IMG/VR virus record: IMGVR_UViG_3300025098_000132 | Location: 1 to 36,924 of that record | Length of the DNA stretch: 36,924 nucleotides | Origin: a virus | Strand: one strand, 5' to 3' | Shown: in pieces, positions 18,201 to 27,000 of the stretch | How positions within the stretch are numbered: the first letter of the stretch is position 1 | How the letters are laid out: each line of letters begins with the position of its first letter | The notes under the pieces: model-generated | Seen by the model: only the letters and a program-made list of their open reading frames with translations | Databases searched by the model: none | Told to the model about the DNA's origin: nothing | Position numbers and translations under genes: made by a program

Positions 18201-19568
18201 ACACCTCCATTGTGGACTAATGACCAATTGTACGTAGAAGCTTTTAACTTTTATAATAATTTTGGTAATTTATCGTTTCAATCAGGTCAACCTCTGACTA
18301 CACCACTAAGGATATGGGACGCTAACGCATCGTATTTAGGTGGTTCTGGTAGTAATTTTGCAAATATAACCGACTATCCAATAGTGTTAGAATGGTTTAT
18401 AACTACAAACCCTAGTGGTCCTGAAATTAATACCGATTCAACTTCCCCTGAGTATGATTATGATATAGACGGTAGGGTATATTATACGAAATTAGAATTT
18501 GCATCCGGAATGGGCGCTGTAACATCTGCGCCGCTAAACGTTAGTTATACGCCTTCGATTGGTTGTGGTGATTCTAACGCTATAAACTTTGTTCAAGGTA
18601 CAACATGCCCTAGTTCTTCAAGTTGTTATTTTTGCCCTGACAGTACAAGCTCTAATGCTATAGCTGGAGTAAATATGGTTAACGACTTTACTGTTGACAT
18701 ACAAGCGGTAAGCAATTTAGTTAGTGGTCCTACTTACACGGCTACACACAACCCATTGTCACCTACAGGTGGAAGCCCTGTTCCACCAGACAATTTTACT
18801 TGGTCTTTTACTAATGTAAATCACGGTCCTCAAGGAGATATTACTGGTACTTTTAGTGGAAGCACTATTACAGCATCGCCAACATATCCTGCCAGTTTAG
18901 CAGACTTTGACGATCCACTTGCTTCTGCATATCCTCCAGGATATACAATAGTTGAAAATGGTACGACTTACAACTGCTCAGGAATACCATCAACATCTCA
19001 CTTGGTTACACTTACTTTAGAGTGGTTAGATCCCAACACTGGAAACTCTGCTTGTACTGTTAGTAGTCCTTATGGCAATTTAACTCCTGAGCCTTTTTAC
19101 TTTGCTTATGGATGCACAGATCCTCTAGCTTTTAATTATGGTGGTCCTTGTGTTACTATAGATGATGGTTCTTGTACTCCTGCAGTGTATGGTTGTTTGT
19201 GTTCTAGTGCTATTAATTACTTTCCTGGAGCTAATATTGATGATGGGTCTTGTATTTATGCTGGATGTACATCTACTGATCCAGGTCCTAACCCTGATAT
19301 AAATGGTTTTTGTTCTAACGCTGTTTTTGACAGTTCTATTTACACTTGCGGAAACTCTTTATCGGCTTATACTAGTTATGGTACTTATTATGAATATAAT
19401 TCTATGGGAATTTATGTTGGAGTTGCAAACACACCTGCAACTGGAATTCCAACAACATCATTAAATACTGGCCACGCGTGTGGTAATGTTACCGCTGGTC
19501 TTGCCAATATTGGTTATAGCTCTTCAAATTATGATCCACTAGCCACCATTAATAATGGTACTTGTTAA
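15276..19568 (+). CDS. Cys-rich repeat tail appendage / adhesin candidate
   Basis: The 1430-residue protein has no signal peptide. Residues 1-165 form a beta-rich Cys-free head that may attach to the tail. From residue 166 to the C-terminus it is built largely from Cys-containing repeats that start GC[TM]D, have NY in the middle and end DDGSC, in short (about 21 residues) and longer variants. Several longer variants contain a SPYPG segment. A Cys-poor beta domain lies at about 740-895. The protein ends NNGTC, exactly at a repeat end. The gene follows the muzzle by 10 bases and precedes other appendage genes, so a receptor-binding fibre or virion decoration is most likely. The same repeat forms most of the T9SS-sorted protein at 33126. 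Binding target unknown. Confidence 0.7.
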   Translation: MPFTTNPNNKYTVSIITDPTGGDGMSTPSGYESVYVMEIIPNPGEVIIAGDLTVDSNSFQPGTPPQPSLHSITPVNGLFQLQEYFMQSPAGHPEIDVIGLYEVYVDDVGNEWDYTQGPQPSITTNTNPIKLRLYISLATSFTTTIPIADTNIFLDIDLASLTPIYGCTDPTAFNYNALANTDDGSCTPIVVGCMDALSDTYDATANTPDATLCEYWGCIDSGATNYGVNYTHDCGGNLTSIDTTCCQYAGACNTPINLTSGAISLNYDSPNNVDCSGMPGSADDSCCHYAVPDCLDVTASNYHYNVASNTVNGTAFDIDCNGDLNGTDYNCCNYITNSCVDGGQWALSPYPGVQADNYDPNGTHDCQGNDISTSYYTSLIQSQGLWNNCCTYTIDGCMDDSNSGQDTYSFSNFAGFGGFAVNSRWINTNTYNFCVGFTSPGTSPQQLYYSGITGCFYSNGYEYENYNPDATVTNLNTCIKGGCMDDGTLDVNAGDPYTSPYPGIAPENYDSRATYDNGTCVYMGCMDPNSSNYDSFANVDSVLTTPVELRQFLRGNHVVPPVPAYDPANGIVGDCAGGYNLGCTDPTSSNYDATATVDDGSCCVDGCMDDGSLLIANGDPYDSPYPGQSADVVNPLATCDDGTYCTYTNITSGCTDPTAFNYDPLAITDDGSCYWEGCAEAAVDFAGNIAATNYLHDCQGVDRSSAFYSNPLSNFHPSAECNVQTNYPGTRNNACEYQCPTYTATVDSSTGGIVIDIDATNMPNTGLPTIEVRFRYGEVGTQVNTWQGYGVRARINAATAQLTYDRASGWTAGNGASNITSFYPSSNFTIWKSYNTAMQPITFANTPNEVAYTINASAFVAKPGQNTAPLPNFGWYWGSNGGMSTCRQTLFSAGFAYRLGCTDPLAGNYDSLATVDDGSCTYPCDCGSNFTISQSLVIDSCGARILATIDNTTTDPACIPCEFPSLISLIVDENVTPPLWTNDQLYVEAFNFYNNFGNLSFQSGQPLTTPLRIWDANASYLGGSGSNFANITDYPIVLEWFITTNPSGPEINTDSTSPEYDYDIDGRVYYTKLEFASGMGAVTSAPLNVSYTPSIGCGDSNAINFVQGTTCPSSSSCYFCPDSTSSNAIAGVNMVNDFTVDIQAVSNLVSGPTYTATHNPLSPTGGSPVPPDNFTWSFTNVNHGPQGDITGTFSGSTITASPTYPASLADFDDPLASAYPPGYTIVENGTTYNCSGIPSTSHLVTLTLEWLDPNTGNSACTVSSPYGNLTPEPFYFAYGCTDPLAFNYGGPCVTIDDGSCTPAVYGCLCSSAINYFPGANIDDGSCIYAGCTSTDPGPNPDINGFCSNAVFDSSIYTCGNSLSAYTSYGTYYEYNSMGIYVGVANTPATGIPTTSLNTGHACGNVTAGLANIGYSSSNYDPLATINNGTC
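15771..19565 (+). repeat. Coding Cys repeats (GC[TM]D...DDGSC) in appendage gene
   Basis: Clear short units begin at 15771, 17019, 17232, 17973, 19110 and 19191. Divergent or longer units begin near 15849, 16458, 16719, 16845 and 17091, and a final half unit ends at 19565. The longer units at about 16719 and 17091 share a GDPY.SPYPG core. Units differ at synonymous positions, so they are old copies rather than a recent expansion. The DDG/DNG turn before the last Cys resembles Ca-binding turns, but this is only an inference. Confidence 0.85.
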
Positions 19569-19581
19569 CAAATAAATAAAT

Positions 19582-21489
19582 ATGACTAGAAATATACCTG
19601 TTATAGTAAATTTTAAAACAACGGAAATTACCGATGCAAATCACACGTCTACTTTAAAAGGTGGTTTGTTAAACAATAGCACTTTAAGCTCTTTGTTTAC
19701 AGAAACAACATCTACATCTGGCTCTAAAAAAACAAATGTTTATTCTGGTTCTGTTGTTACAAACCTTAATAACAACATATTTACAAAAACTTTTACAGCA
19801 AGTAGCGGTAGTTATTATAGTTTTAAACCTACTTTTGAAATTAAATCAAAAAATGAAAAGTTTTATACTGTTGAAGAATCTTCTAACAATATAGTTATAA
19901 ACACAACTGGCTCTATAGCTGGTACTAAAGTTTCTGTTAAAAGTACAGAAGGTATACTAAAAGGCATGGTTGTTTCAACACAAAATAATTCTACAATAGC
20001 AGATACGAACTATGTAAAAGTAGTGTCTATTGATGGGCCTAAGCAACTTACGATAAGTAGTGGTTCTTTTAGCGCTGCCGCTGGAAGCTCTTTACAGTTT
20101 AAAAGTAGTTCTAGTGATGGTAAATTATTTGTAAAAACTTTTACCATCTCTTACAATGCTGATGTAGGTCGTTCTTTACTTAACAATGACATTATAGATT
20201 TTAAACACGTTACAAGTAGTTTGCCAGCTGCAAACGTAAACTCTGTTCTTATTGATAAGTTTGTAAGAGATATTTCTATTAATACATTGGATATATCTCA
20301 CAACGGAGAACAAAGAACTTTACAAGTTTTAGGAGATGCTAGCGCAGTTTTTAGCTTGACAATAACAAAGCTAGGTGAAGCGGTTGGTAGTTCTAGCGTA
20401 GCGGATAAAACTTATGATTTTACTAGCGAAACGTTTACAGCCTCTTCAACAACGCTTGCAAATCAAACTATAGATAGTACTGGTGTGTATAGCACAGATA
20501 TAATTTTTCCAGCTATTACAGCTGTAGACGAATATCAATTTACAATAACGGCTGGTAGTAATACAACTTTATACAGCCCTGTTTTTGGAGAGTCGCCTTC
20601 AACACCAACTTTCTCAATAAAACAATTTCCTAAAACCACAGTGACAATCACACTGGCTTCTTCGGAAAATGCTTCTAGCTATGTCAATAGCGGTAGTAAT
20701 TATGGTGTTACAAACGTAACGTCTACAGGTTCAAGAAACTCTTCTGAGGCTGGTGATGACTTTATTATTAACTGGACAGTTACTGCAACTAATGTTGCTG
20801 GAAATGCTTTAAATATAAAAAGACAGCCTTTAGTTATAGATTTTAAAGGTGCTAATGGATTTGTTTATAGAGTTGCTGATGGAGCTTTTTCTGATACAGC
20901 AACAATAGATGTAGAAACTACTGGTCACTCTTCAATTAGCAATAAAATTTCTTATGGAACTGAAGGTTTAGTTGCTGGCATGACTTTAAATAATATTGCT
21001 ATTAGTAGTATAACAGATAATAATACTATTGTGTTTGCATCAGCACAATCAAGTATTGCTAATCACGAAAATTTATTTTTTGACAACGGTGGTACAAAAG
21101 TAGAGTTTAGCAATATAAACGTTTCTATTCAAAGCACTTTTGCAACTTCAACTGCCACTTCAAGCACAACGTCAACTTTAACGGCTGTTTCTGGTAGCAG
21201 TTTATTTGGTTTAAAAACAGCAGACACAGCTGCTAACAAGTCTAAGTTAATAGGTGGGTTTTTTACAAAAGCAGATGCAGAAACTGATACAGTGTTAGAG
21301 GCGTTTAACCCAGCTAGTGGTGCGGCCACTTTTAGTACAGCGCAAAATTTTCAAGCTGATACACAATTAGAGTTTAACACATCACAAACAGCTGTTATTA
21401 CAGCTACAGGTAGAGTTGTTAGTTACGGAGATATAGACGCGACAATAACATTAGAATTAGACAATATACTAAATTTAGGAACATCATAA
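19582..21489 (+). CDS. Beta-rich virion appendage protein, function unknown
   Basis: This 635-residue Ser/Thr/Asn-rich, beta-dominated protein has almost no Cys and no signal peptide. Two related motifs are visible. One near residues 125-160 reads GILKGMVVSTQ, then VKVVSIDGPKQLTISSG. A second near 450-490 reads GLVAGMTLNNIAISSITDNN, then TIVFASAQS. Such G-M-x-V...S-I-x-x-x repeats are common in marine phage tail proteins. The Asn/Thr-rich composition fits a trimeric fibre or baseplate appendage. It lies between the Cys-rich repeat protein and a small virion protein, in the tail appendage block. I do not recognise a specific family. Confidence 0.6.
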   Translation: MTRNIPVIVNFKTTEITDANHTSTLKGGLLNNSTLSSLFTETTSTSGSKKTNVYSGSVVTNLNNNIFTKTFTASSGSYYSFKPTFEIKSKNEKFYTVEESSNNIVINTTGSIAGTKVSVKSTEGILKGMVVSTQNNSTIADTNYVKVVSIDGPKQLTISSGSFSAAAGSSLQFKSSSSDGKLFVKTFTISYNADVGRSLLNNDIIDFKHVTSSLPAANVNSVLIDKFVRDISINTLDISHNGEQRTLQVLGDASAVFSLTITKLGEAVGSSSVADKTYDFTSETFTASSTTLANQTIDSTGVYSTDIIFPAITAVDEYQFTITAGSNTTLYSPVFGESPSTPTFSIKQFPKTTVTITLASSENASSYVNSGSNYGVTNVTSTGSRNSSEAGDDFIINWTVTATNVAGNALNIKRQPLVIDFKGANGFVYRVADGAFSDTATIDVETTGHSSISNKISYGTEGLVAGMTLNNIAISSITDNNTIVFASAQSSIANHENLFFDNGGTKVEFSNINVSIQSTFATSTATSSTTSTLTAVSGSSLFGLKTADTAANKSKLIGGFFTKADAETDTVLEAFNPASGAATFSTAQNFQADTQLEFNTSQTAVITATGRVVSYGDIDATITLELDNILNLGTS

Positions 21490-21498
21490 AAAAATAAT

Positions 21499-21846
21499 AT
21501 GCCAGTAACACTTAATTTTTCACAACAAGTAAACACGTCATTACAAGTAGGTGATTTAGTTTATGAGTTAACAATGAATCCAAGTACAATAGGTGGTTTT
21601 TCAACTTCCCAAATATTTCAACCTTTACTTTTAGGCGAGTGTCTAGAAGTAAACTTTGATACTATAGTTGTAGATGCTACTTCTTTTACTAGTGGTAACT
21701 TTGTATTGTTTCAAAAAGACGTTACAGTAAATACTTCTGGCATAAAAGGTTATTATGCAAAGTTTAATTTTAAAAACGATGCATCAACAACAAAAAAAGT
21801 AGAACTTTTTTCAGTATCTTCTGAATTGACAGAAAGTAGTAAATAA
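21499..21846 (+). CDS. Small beta-rich virion-type protein (115 aa)
   Basis: This 115-residue protein starts MPVTLNFSQQVNTSLQVGDL and looks like one compact beta domain with a single Cys. It sits 9 bases after the appendage protein and before the ejection-protein block. It has no signal peptide or membrane segment. Small beta proteins like this occur in marine phage structural operons, possibly as a fibre tip, adaptor or capsid decoration. I cannot choose between these. The codon pattern matches its neighbours, and the 54-base gap after it contains only an implausible 11-codon frame. Confidence 0.55.
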   Translation: MPVTLNFSQQVNTSLQVGDLVYELTMNPSTIGGFSTSQIFQPLLLGECLEVNFDTIVVDATSFTSGNFVLFQKDVTVNTSGIKGYYAKFNFKNDASTTKKVELFSVSSELTESSK

Positions 21847-21900
21847 TACGTAAAAAGTGTAATTATAAATAAATAAACATGAATTTAAAAAATAATCACT

Positions 21901-22773
21901 ATGCCAGTAGGTAAAAAGAAAAGTCCAGCTAAATTTGTAGGCGCTGTAGCTCTTGGTTTAGGAGTTGTACAAGGCGCTACTTCTATTATTGGTGGTATAC
22001 AAGAAAGAAAAAGATTAAGAAGAGAAAACGAAATAGCTCAAGGTCAATATAGAGATATGAAGGAAGATCTTAAAAGTTTAAAAATAACAAACCCTTACAA
22101 AGATTTAAACACCACGTTTGAAAATACTTTTGAAGATATGACTGTTAATCAACAGCAGGCCCAGTTTCAAGCTCAACAAGGTGCTCAAGCTAGAGCAAAC
22201 TTATTATCTAATTTAAGAAGCGCTGCTGGAGGTAGTGGTATAGCAGGTTTAGCACAGGCAATTGCAAACCAACAACAAACACAAGTACAACAAATATCTG
22301 CTAGCATAGGACAGCAAGAAGCTGCAAATCAAAGAGCTTCAGCTCAAGGAGCTATGAATGTTCAGCGTATGACGCAGCAAGCTCAAGAAACAGTTGGTTA
22401 TGGAGATTATTTGAGGCAACAAAATGAAAATCAAAGACAAATGGATTTGATGAATTTAAAAGCTGGTAGACAGCAAGCACAAAGAGATTTTAGAAGTGCA
22501 ATGCAAGCGCAAAACCAAAAAATTACCGGTGGTATAGGTAGTATAGTTGGTGCTGGTTTACAAGGGTTTGCTTCGGGTGGTGGATTTACAAAAGGTGGTT
22601 TTAGCATGGACACGTTTTTAGGTAGAGAAAGTGGTGGAAGTTTTGCTAAAATTGGTGGAGATTTATTAAACGCTGACAATATAATACAAGGACCTACCAT
22701 AAGTGGTGTTGGTACGACTAAGTTTAATGATTTATCAAAACTTGGTCTTGAAAGAACTGAATTTAAACTTTAA
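21901..22773 (+). CDS. Internal virion / ejection-type protein, Gln-rich
   Basis: The 290-residue product has a short basic start, then an Ala/Gly/Val-rich hydrophobic helix (about residues 12-35) and IQERKRLRRENEIAQGQYRD. A long Gln/Ala-rich helical region runs to about 205. A Gly-rich amphipathic segment (ITGGIGSIVGAGLQGFASGG) follows, then a flexible tail. T7 gp14-like internal proteins likewise combine one membrane-compatible helix with helical rods; here the similarity is of style only. It begins the set of three consecutive helix-rich genes ending in the giant protein. A role in DNA ejection across the envelope is inferred. It is followed after 3 bases by the next gene. Confidence 0.55.
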   Translation: MPVGKKKSPAKFVGAVALGLGVVQGATSIIGGIQERKRLRRENEIAQGQYRDMKEDLKSLKITNPYKDLNTTFENTFEDMTVNQQQAQFQAQQGAQARANLLSNLRSAAGGSGIAGLAQAIANQQQTQVQQISASIGQQEAANQRASAQGAMNVQRMTQQAQETVGYGDYLRQQNENQRQMDLMNLKAGRQQAQRDFRSAMQAQNQKITGGIGSIVGAGLQGFASGGGFTKGGFSMDTFLGRESGGSFAKIGGDLLNADNIIQGPTISGVGTTKFNDLSKLGLERTEFKL

Positions 22774-22776
22774 ATT

Positions 22777-24036
22777 ATGGCAATAGATTTTTACAAATTA
22801 GGAAGACAATCAGGTGCTACTACACCTAAAGATCAACAAAGTGGATTTGAAGCTTTTGTAGGCGGTGCGACTAAACCACTAGAAACTATGTTGGCTAATA
22901 GTAAGGCTGCAACAGCTGCTTTAACAGCGGCTATGCCATCAGGCGTTGCTATTGAAAAAGTGCCTGAACAATTAAGAGGTCAAGTTAGTCAATATTTAAC
23001 TAACAACAAAAAGGCTTATACTGATGCTGCTAAAGTTGTAGCTTCTGGCATAAACCCACAAAGCCAAAGATATAAAGAAGCTGTTGAGACAATCAACAAA
23101 GTAAACACTAGGTTTGAAAATTTAAGCAACAACTTAGAAAACATTGCTATATCAAGAAAAGCTGCTTTAGACGATCCTAGCTACTCACCTATGACAAATG
23201 ACGAAGATGCTTTGATATACAGCGATTTGGCTAATGGATCTTTATATGATACAATGTCAATAAACGACGATGGTAGCTTTAACTACATGGATGCTCAAGG
23301 TCAATCAAAACCATTTAAAGATTTTAGAGTAGAAAAACAAAGTTTTGTTGGCCAACAAGCTTATCTAGGAATGGTAGAAGATTTGCAAAAACAAGCCTTA
23401 AAAAAAGGTGCTAGTTTTGATTCTTTAGAAGGTAAATATCAACAAACTACAGATGCTTTGTTTGATAAGTTAGGCCCTAGAGGAGCTTTAGATTATGCTT
23501 TTGCAGATGACGTGTTTATGGAAAAGTTTATGAAAGATAATCCAAAAATTAAAGGTGGTATAAACACTGTAAAGAAAAATCCTGGAAAACTTATAGAAGC
23601 TTATAAAAAATATAATATGGACCAGTTAAGACAAGAGTTTATAGATGCTCCTAAATATGAAGAACCTGCTATTAAGTTTACTGCTAAAGGATATGAAAAT
23701 CAAGCCAAAAAGAGACAAGAAAAAAGAAAGTTTGGAAAAATGTTTAAAAACAATCAGCAACCACCACCACAAGAAATGGTTAGGTACTTAAACAATATAA
23801 ATCAAAACACAAGAGATTTTGCTATGTCAGGACAACCAGGCTCAAAACAAGGTACTTTAAAAGATTCAACAGGCAAGGTTATGCCACCAGGTATTTATAT
23901 TAAAAAGAGAGTTGCTAATACTGACAATACTGAAAGCTTTATTTGGGAACAAATAAACAGCTCGGGTGCTCCATTTACTTTAAGTTGGGACATGGCAGAA
24001 GATTATTTAAATTATGACTTAATAGCTTTAGACTAA
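22777..24036 (+). CDS. Internal virion-type helical protein, function unknown
   Basis: This 419-residue, predominantly helical protein starts MAIDFYKLGRQSGATTPKDQ. Residues about 30-130 are Ala/Lys/Asn-rich helices with MLANSKAATAALTAAMPSG. Residues 200-310 are charged helices. A very basic segment (KKRQEKRKFGKMFKNNQQPP) lies around 310-330 and could contact DNA. The C-terminal 90 residues look like a beta module (GIYIKKRVANTDNTESFIWE). It lies one base upstream of the giant protein gene and directly after the Gln-rich protein, so the three are probably expressed together and packaged together. No catalytic motif was found. Confidence 0.5.
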   Translation: MAIDFYKLGRQSGATTPKDQQSGFEAFVGGATKPLETMLANSKAATAALTAAMPSGVAIEKVPEQLRGQVSQYLTNNKKAYTDAAKVVASGINPQSQRYKEAVETINKVNTRFENLSNNLENIAISRKAALDDPSYSPMTNDEDALIYSDLANGSLYDTMSINDDGSFNYMDAQGQSKPFKDFRVEKQSFVGQQAYLGMVEDLQKQALKKGASFDSLEGKYQQTTDALFDKLGPRGALDYAFADDVFMEKFMKDNPKIKGGINTVKKNPGKLIEAYKKYNMDQLRQEFIDAPKYEEPAIKFTAKGYENQAKKRQEKRKFGKMFKNNQQPPPQEMVRYLNNINQNTRDFAMSGQPGSKQGTLKDSTGKVMPPGIYIKKRVANTDNTESFIWEQINSSGAPFTLSWDMAEDYLNYDLIALD

Positions 24037-24037
24037 T

Positions 24038-27000
24038 ATGAGCGAATACGAAAACGACCCATATAACATCCGAGCAGTTGATGCCACAGGTAGTGACACT
24101 ACTACTTACGATCCATATACCGTTATTTCTAGCGAACAACGTAAAAAACAAAGAGAAAAACAAGAGCTTGACAATACTGAAGAAATGTCAAATTGGGAAA
24201 GTTTTAAAAATAGCTTATACAACGCTTTTGAAATGATAGATGATGTTGATGAGTTTTATGGCGTTGGTACTGGCGATAAAAGCGTTGCAGAAGTTGCTGA
24301 AGAAGGTAATTTAGGTGCTTATTCAGGCATGAGTATTGCTCGTACAATTATTTATGAAAATATTTTTGGTAGAGAAAATGTTAAAGAAATGGCAATTAAA
24401 TACCCAAGTCTTTTTAAAACATTTTTATCATCTGATTCTGAAACTTTTAAAAAAGTATTAGAAAACTTTGAAATTGAAAAGCAGCAACAAAAGAAAACAA
24501 AAACTTTTGCAGAAGCTGATAGTTTTACTGATTATCTTACTGTAGTTGGTGGTTCAGTTGTTAATGTTTTAGGTTCTGTTGGCTATAACCTTGGTACTTT
24601 GGGTACTGGTTTTTTTGTAGAATTTGCTGCAGACAATTTTATAACAGCTAACGAAGCAAAAGCAAAATCAAAAGGAAAAAGTATAGATCAACTTTTAAAA
24701 GATGGAGAAGCAGATGTTGATGCACCAGTAAGAATTGCCGCTCTTCAAGCAGGCTTAGAATATGTAGGTTTTTCTAAAATTATGAAGCCTTTTAAAGTTA
24801 GCAAAACTATAAATAAAAAAGTTGGAAAATTTTTAACTAAAAGTTATAAAAACAATAAAAATTTAAGAATTGGTTTAGATATTATTTCTACAGGAAAAAC
24901 TGAAGCTTTAACTGAAATGGGTCAAACTGGTTTAGAAATTTACAATAAGGAGTTATCAGAAGCAAAAGCTAAAAATGAAGACATAAATGCTTTTGAATCT
25001 GTGCTTAAAGGTATGTTTAGTCCAGAAGGAGTTGAATCTGGTTTGCAAGGTTTTTTTGGTGGCGGTGGTTTAAAAGGTGCTGGTTATTCAGCAAAAACAT
25101 TAAGTAACGTTAGAAAAACAGAAAAAGACATAGACGTTGAGGCAGATTTAAATAAGTTTGTTGATTTAACAAAAAGATATAATTTAGCAAAAGACGAAGA
25201 TGTTAAATCTTCTATTAAAGAACAGTTAGATGGTTTAGAAAAAACTATTAAAGGTAAAATAAAAAAAGGTAATGACATTTACAACTCTTTATCATCAAAA
25301 AACATAAAAGACATTGAAAACTTAAGTGATTTAGCTGATGTTGCTGCTTTTAGAGCAAACAAATTAATTGAAAAATTTAAAGAAGGTAAAATATCTAAAG
25401 AAGATTTTAGCGTTGCAATTGAAGGTCTTAGCAATCAATACAAAAAAAATAAACAATCAATAAAAGAGATAATACTAAACAGAAATATAGAGTTTGCTAA
25501 AAAAGAAGGTAAAAAGATAGGTAAAAATGTTGATGTTGTAGACAATACTCAAAACTTCCAAAAAATATATGAAGAGATAGTACCTGAAAATCAAATTAAA
25601 AAAGATGATGACGGTAACATAATAAATATTGAAGATAGAGATGGTTTTATTTTTGGTGATCAAATATATATTAACAAAACTGTTGCAAGAGAAAAAGGCG
25701 CTATAAGTGTAGGTTCGCATGAATTATTGCATGGTATAATAGGTAACTCTTTCACAAGTTTAGACACTAAAGATAAAATTAAACTTGGCAAAAGCTTTAT
25801 CAGCGTTTTAAACGCAGAGCAAGAAGCTGCTGTTAGAAAAAGATTAAAAGAAAGTTATGGTTTAGAAGGTGATGCTATATTTCAATCAGAAGAAATGTTT
25901 ACAGCTTTTTCTGACGCTATTGCAAAAAAAGAAATATCTTTTAATGAAAACGTTTTTAGTCAATTAAAAAACGCAATACAAGAAATTCTTAGAAAGTTTG
26001 GTATAAATAAAGAGTTTGAAAATGGTAGACAAGTATATAACTTTTTAAAAGAATACCAGTCAAATGTTAAAGAAGGCAAGCTAGGTGAAAGAGTCACTAG
26101 TTTTGCAAAAAAACAAGATAAAAGTACTGTTAAAAAAGATTCTAGATCTAGTCTTATTGAAGATATAAACAAATTACAACAAGGTGCAACTACTAAAGCT
26201 GAGTTTCAACAATCAAATATATTTAACAATGTATTTAAAGCAATACAGTCTGGCGGTGCTATAAACAACTATATAAGAAGTTTACAAATGAGTCCTGAAA
26301 AAACTAGGGAAACTATAGACTCTGTAACTGATCGTTTAATTAACTTTGACCCTGCAGCTAAAAGAAAAGATGGTAGTGTTATTGGACCAGAAGGTCTTGG
26401 TGAATTTGTAATGGCTAACGTAGGTTTTGGTAAATTAGATGCTGCAAAATCATTAGCTGTTAAAGCTGAAAAAACAAAGAAAGAAGTTAAAATTGATTCA
26501 AAAGAAGCTAAAGAATTAGAAGATAAACCAACTACTAAAACACAAACTAAACAAGGGCCTAAAGCTAGGGTTTTAAAAAGTTTAGCAGACATAAACATTA
26601 ACAATAGAGAAGTTATATCTTCAACAGCTAGGGCAGAGATAAATGCTTTAATAGAACAAAACCCAAAAAACTTAGAAGAAAAAATAAGTAAAATTATAGA
26701 CAAAGAAATAACTAAAGCTGTAAAAGCTCAAATGGGTAAAATTTCTAATGTAAAAGGTGAAGTTGTAGTAAGTGAAGAATACAAAGCTTTTATTGCTTTA
26801 AATTATGAAAACATTGTAAAAAGTTTAGATGTTACAACTATAAAAAACAATTATAAAACTTTATTTGAGCTAACTGAAATAGGTAAAGAAGATAGAAAAA
26901 CTAAAAAGTCAGACAAGCCTAGTCTTAAAAAAGACAGTAATTATAGAAAAGGTATTTTTAAAATAGAAACTAATAAAGCTAAGTTTACTAAATTTTTTAC

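Noticed and set aside
21879-21914. 11-codon frame as a leader peptide before the 290-residue protein
   Set aside because: Too short, overlaps the next start, and has no attenuator-like hairpin near it.
26269-26703. 144-codon antisense frame inside the giant virion gene
   Set aside because: Hydrophobic low-complexity product typical of the reverse strand of a Lys-rich AT-rich gene; no other sign of reverse-strand genes in the window.
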